Assembly (NCBI GenBank): GCA_012026975.1
Contig: VEPG01000035.1
Location: forward strand, 1 to 32,991
Direction: 5' to 3'
DNA: 32,991 bases
DNA from: Desulfuromonas sp.
Lineage (GTDB): Bacteria; Desulfobacterota; Desulfuromonadia; Desulfuromonadales; BM103
The notes under the pieces are model-generated. The model saw only the letters and a program-made list of their open reading frames with translations, made no database searches and was not told where the DNA came from. Below are positions 30,342 to 32,991 of this stretch, in pieces. Made by a program: the position numbers and the translations under genes. Position 1 is the first letter of the stretch. Each line of letters opens with the position of its first letter.

Positions 30342-32991
30342 TTACCACATGTACCTGAGGCCTCCGCCGGCGCTGTAGGAGATTTTGTCCACGTTGAGTT
30401 CCGTCCCTATGTTCAGATGCATCTGCAGATGTTCGCTGCTTAACAGCCTGAACCCCGCATTGAGTTCAAAGCTGTTGCGATCGGCGGCAACCCCTTGCAC
30501 CTCGAATCCGCTCGATGACGGGGTCCCCATAAAGTTGGCCTCGATCACGGAGTTGTCATCGCCGAATTCATGAACCAGCCGCGCGGTGAACTCAGGGACA
30601 AAGAGCCCCTGATCGCCGAACTCCATGGGGCGGCTGACGCGGATCCCCGGCGCAACCTTCCATGACCGGGTAATCCAGTCGCCGGCTTTCAGGCTGATAT
30701 CGCCGGCGCCGCTCTCCGTAAAGCCATCCTGGTCCTGGTAGATGAAGCTGGTTCCGAAAAACGGCTGTATTTTGAATTTTTCCATGCCAACCACATAGCC
30801 CATCTCCGCGGCGGCAGACCACTCCTGCCCGTCATAATTGCTCTTTGCGGTGCGGGCGATATCGGCGAAACGGATCGAACGGCTGGCATCGGTGGAGAGA
30901 TCGGCATAGGAAGCCAGCGCGTCAAGATAGAAAGCGCCGTTTTCGTAGCTGCCATAGAACCCGCCCTGCCAGCCGTCGACATCGGCGTCGGAATGGTTCT
31001 GCGTGTCGAGGCTGGCATCGCCGTACCCCCCGGCAATCCCGACGTGCAGCCCTTCGGTGACCCGGAAGTCGGCGCCAAGCGCGAAGCCGCCGATGGTGTA
31101 GTCGTAACCGCCTGCGTACTTGTCCTCGTAGACCTCGCCATTCGTACCGAAGAGCTGAGCCCACAAATTCCGGTCTTTCTGCTTGACCGGGGTCAGGTCG
31201 GTGGTTTCCCCGGCCAACGACATGATAATGCTGTCCATCGGATGGAGATCGGCCATTGCCCCGCGATTGATGTGATGCAAACGATCCATGCGCCGGCCGA
31301 TGGCCCCGTTGAACGACTCGATCAGTCCCAGTGCCACCATCGGCGTCGCCGTATGGAGTTCCTGGCCGCCCATGGCGTCCAGAGCCGCCCGGCGCCCGGC
31401 GACGTCAAGGTTGTCGATAAAGCTGTTCAGCACTGTGTTGAGATCGCCCGTGAACGTCGTCGCGCTCGCCGCGCTCAGCACCGCGGCAACCGCCTGCTGG
31501 TTGATCGTCTGTGCACCGCCGAGCCCCGCGAGATTGAGATCGTTGCGGGTCATCAGCAACTGCACCAGGTTCGGATCGTCGTACACCAGGAACGGCGTGA
31601 ATACTGAAATGTTCGAAGTGACATCAGTAAAGGTCCCGGTGATACCGCCGGCTGCGCGCAGGAAGGTGTAACTGAACTGGCGACTGTTGTAATCGCTGCC
31701 GCTCCCGGTCGCCAATACCGCCACGGTGCCGCCGTTGAGCGTGGCCGTGCCGGTGGCGTCGATCAGATCGCTGTGCCCGGCGCCATCGACCTCAACGGTG
31801 TAAGTCGAGCCGGGGTTGGCGACAAAGTTGCCGACGGTGAGCGTGCCGATCGAATTGCCGGGGAGGATGTTGCCGTTGTTGGTCACCGTGCCGGCGATCG
31901 TGCCGGTCCCCCACAGGTTGCCGTTGGCATTGACCAGGACATCTGCCGCCAGGTTGCCGTTCACGATCAGGTGCCCGTTGTTGATCGTCGTGGCGCCGGT
32001 GAAGGTGTTCGCCCCGGAAAGGAGGAAGTAGCCGGTCCCCTCCTTGGTCAGACCACCGCTGCCGCCGATGATGCCGGCGAACTCCGTCGATGCATTGTTG
32101 CCGCCGCTGGCCAACGTTCCGGTCCCGAGGGCGACTAGAGCCGTGTCGGTTCCGGACAGGGCGCCGATCGCCTGATTGAAGCCGTTCAAGTCAAACGTCC
32201 CGTTGTCAATGAGGACGACGGCATCCTTGTTGAGAGTGGCGCTGTTGTACAGCCGATCGATCCCCCCCATGCGCAGCGTGCTCCCGCCCGACACACTGAC
32301 GACGGCGGTGCCGGCACGACCGCTGAGCAGGTTGGTGCCGCCGATCGAGAAGAGCTCCCCGGCACCCAGACCGGCGTTGACCGTCGCCCCCTTCAATACG
32401 TACTGTTCCGCATTGAGGGTCCCCGTGCCATCGAGAACGGCGCTGTTGTAGAGATGCGCGTATTGCACGGTCTGGACGAATCCCTGCAGATCGACGCCAC
32501 CGTTGTCCACGTACAGAACGGCATCCGGCAGCAGGGTGGCGCTGTTGTAATGGTTCAGCAGATTGGCCGCGCCCATCCGCAGGGCACTGCCGGCCGTCAC
32601 ACTGACATCCTTGACCGTCGCTGTGTTGTTTAGCACGTTCGCGGCCCCGCCTCCGGTCGCAAAGAGGATGGAAGGACGGGACGGGTCCGTATCGTCGCCC
32701 AGCAGCGCAGCGTCCACCGTCGCCCCGTTCTTCAGGGCGAACTGGTTGGCCTGGACCGTTCCTGTCCCGAGCGTGGCGCTGTTGTACACATAGGCCAGAT
32801 CAACCGTCAGTTGGCTTCCGTTCGGGTCAAACTGACTGTTGTTGCCCTCCAGGTAGAGCGTGGCCGTGTTGTACAGCGAGCCACCGGCCCCCATCTGCAG
32901 CGTGCTGCCGCCCGTCACGCTCACGTTCGCCACGGCAGCCCGCGCATTCAGCACGTTTGCATTCGGCCCGCTCCCCGTCGAGAACAGCGTC
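30342..32991 (-). CDS. Autotransporter, C-terminal part (5' end outside window)
   Basis: The frame is open to the right edge with no start in view, so this is the C-terminal 883 or so codons of a longer gene. The passenger has repeats of about 102-106 residues marked by VSVxGGSTLRMG and LYNSATL motifs. An autotransporter-associated strand repeat follows (GGLTKEGTGYFLLSGANTFTGATTINNGHLIVNG). A linker and an autotransporter beta-domain of about 280 residues begin near NLWAQLFGTNGEV and end in RYMW, a terminal aromatic as expected for barrel assembly. The beta-domain shows Ala/Gly-rich amphipathic strands. The passenger probably forms a surface beta-helix; its function is unknown. The gene is convergent with HD-GYP across the palindromic terminator. 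Confidence 0.9.
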   Translation of the reverse strand, partial: TLFSTGSGPNANVLNARAAVANVSVTGGSTLQMGAGGSLYNTATLYLEGNNSQFDPNGSQLTVDLAYVYNSATLGTGTVQANQFALKNGATVDAALLGDDTDPSRPSILFATGGGAANVLNNTATVKDVSVTAGSALRMGAANLLNHYNSATLLPDAVLYVDNGGVDLQGFVQTVQYAHLYNSAVLDGTGTLNAEQYVLKGATVNAGLGAGELFSIGGTNLLSGRAGTAVVSVSGGSTLRMGGIDRLYNSATLNKDAVVLIDNGTFDLNGFNQAIGALSGTDTALVALGTGTLASGGNNASTEFAGIIGGSGGLTKEGTGYFLLSGANTFTGATTINNGHLIVNGNLAADVLVNANGNLWGTGTIAGTVTNNGNILPGNSIGTLTVGNFVANPGSTYTVEVDGAGHSDLIDATGTATLNGGTVAVLATGSGSDYNSRQFSYTFLRAAGGITGTFTDVTSNISVFTPFLVYDDPNLVQLLMTRNDLNLAGLGGAQTINQQAVAAVLSAASATTFTGDLNTVLNSFIDNLDVAGRRAALDAMGGQELHTATPMVALGLIESFNGAIGRRMDRLHHINRGAMADLHPMDSIIMSLAGETTDLTPVKQKDRNLWAQLFGTNGEVYEDKYAGGYDYTIGGFALGADFRVTEGLHVGIAGGYGDASLDTQNHSDADVDGWQGGFYGSYENGAFYLDALASYADLSTDASRSIRFADIARTAKSNYDGQEWSAAAEMGYVVGMEKFKIQPFFGTSFIYQDQDGFTESGAGDISLKAGDWITRSWKVAPGIRVSRPMEFGDQGLFVPEFTARLVHEFGDDNSVIEANFMGTPSSSGFEVQGVAADRNSFELNAGFRLLSSEHLQMHLNIGTELNVDKISYSAGGGLRYMW
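32301..32924 (-). repeat. Passenger-domain tandem repeats in the autotransporter
   Basis: Two complete units are visible (32924-32607 and 32606-32301, 106 and 102 codons) and a third begins after them. Each unit carries VSVxxGSxLxMG, two YNSATL-like motifs, a GTGTxxAxQxxLKxGATV segment and an LFxxGG turn. In DNA the YNSATL motif appears as recurring GTGGCGCTGTTGTA on the plus strand. The array continues off the right edge. Confidence 0.8.

Overview
The window looks like chromosomal DNA of a Gram-negative bacterium with high GC (roughly 60% or more by eye). The gene mix suggests a Desulfuromonadales/Geobacter-type deltaproteobacterium: hybrid and PAS kinases, a GAF/HD-GYP protein, an MshEN protein, a DUF4080-type B12/radical SAM protein, YeeE/TusA sulfur proteins, outer-membrane receptors and an autotransporter. 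That placement is inference from gene content; there is no rRNA or other marker gene here. I found no tRNA, CRISPR array, phage gene or transposase.

Layout. 1-112 is an octanucleotide microsatellite. 124-3533 holds divergent tonB and a TonB-dependent receptor, whose back-to-back promoters share a palindrome. 3533-3692 is a structured intergenic repeat. 3708-7915 (minus) is a hybrid histidine kinase whose end overlaps the start of a membrane-anchored LVIVD beta-propeller gene. 8123-11757 (plus) holds a presequence-protease-like M16 peptidase and wrbA. 11823-17078 (minus) is a run of yeeE-type transporter, tusA-type sulfur carrier, PAS histidine kinase (GTGA overlap with tusA) and hrpB helicase. 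17183-19536 (minus) holds an M20 peptidase and a PLP aminotransferase.

19726-22812 (plus) has an M23 envelope peptidase, an MshEN/GAF-like protein and an ACP phosphodiesterase. 22937-24486 (plus) is a two-gene unit, a TorF-like porin and a periplasmic solute-binding protein, ended by a strong terminator. 24630-25949 (minus) is a radical SAM protein. 25960-26215 carries three copies of a palindromic repeat. 26327-30240 (plus) holds a DUF4080-like radical SAM protein, a small unknown protein and a GAF/HD-GYP phosphodiesterase. After a 42-bp perfect palindrome, the C-terminal part of an autotransporter (minus) runs off the right edge.

Themes. The envelope dominates: TonB system, porin, solute-binding protein, M23 peptidase, autotransporter. 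Signalling is the second theme: two histidine kinases with no separate response regulator beside them, an HD-GYP protein and a possible c-di-GMP-binding MshEN protein. The strongest unexplained signals are in the DNA. A GTAGGGGCG hairpin element supplies the TAG stop codon of four different genes. A 160-bp inverted-repeat element lies at 3533-3692. A three-copy repeat at 25960-26215 has covarying arms. The best candidate for an under-described system is the yeeE/tusA/cysteine-rich-PAS kinase operon, which could couple sulfur uptake to signalling.
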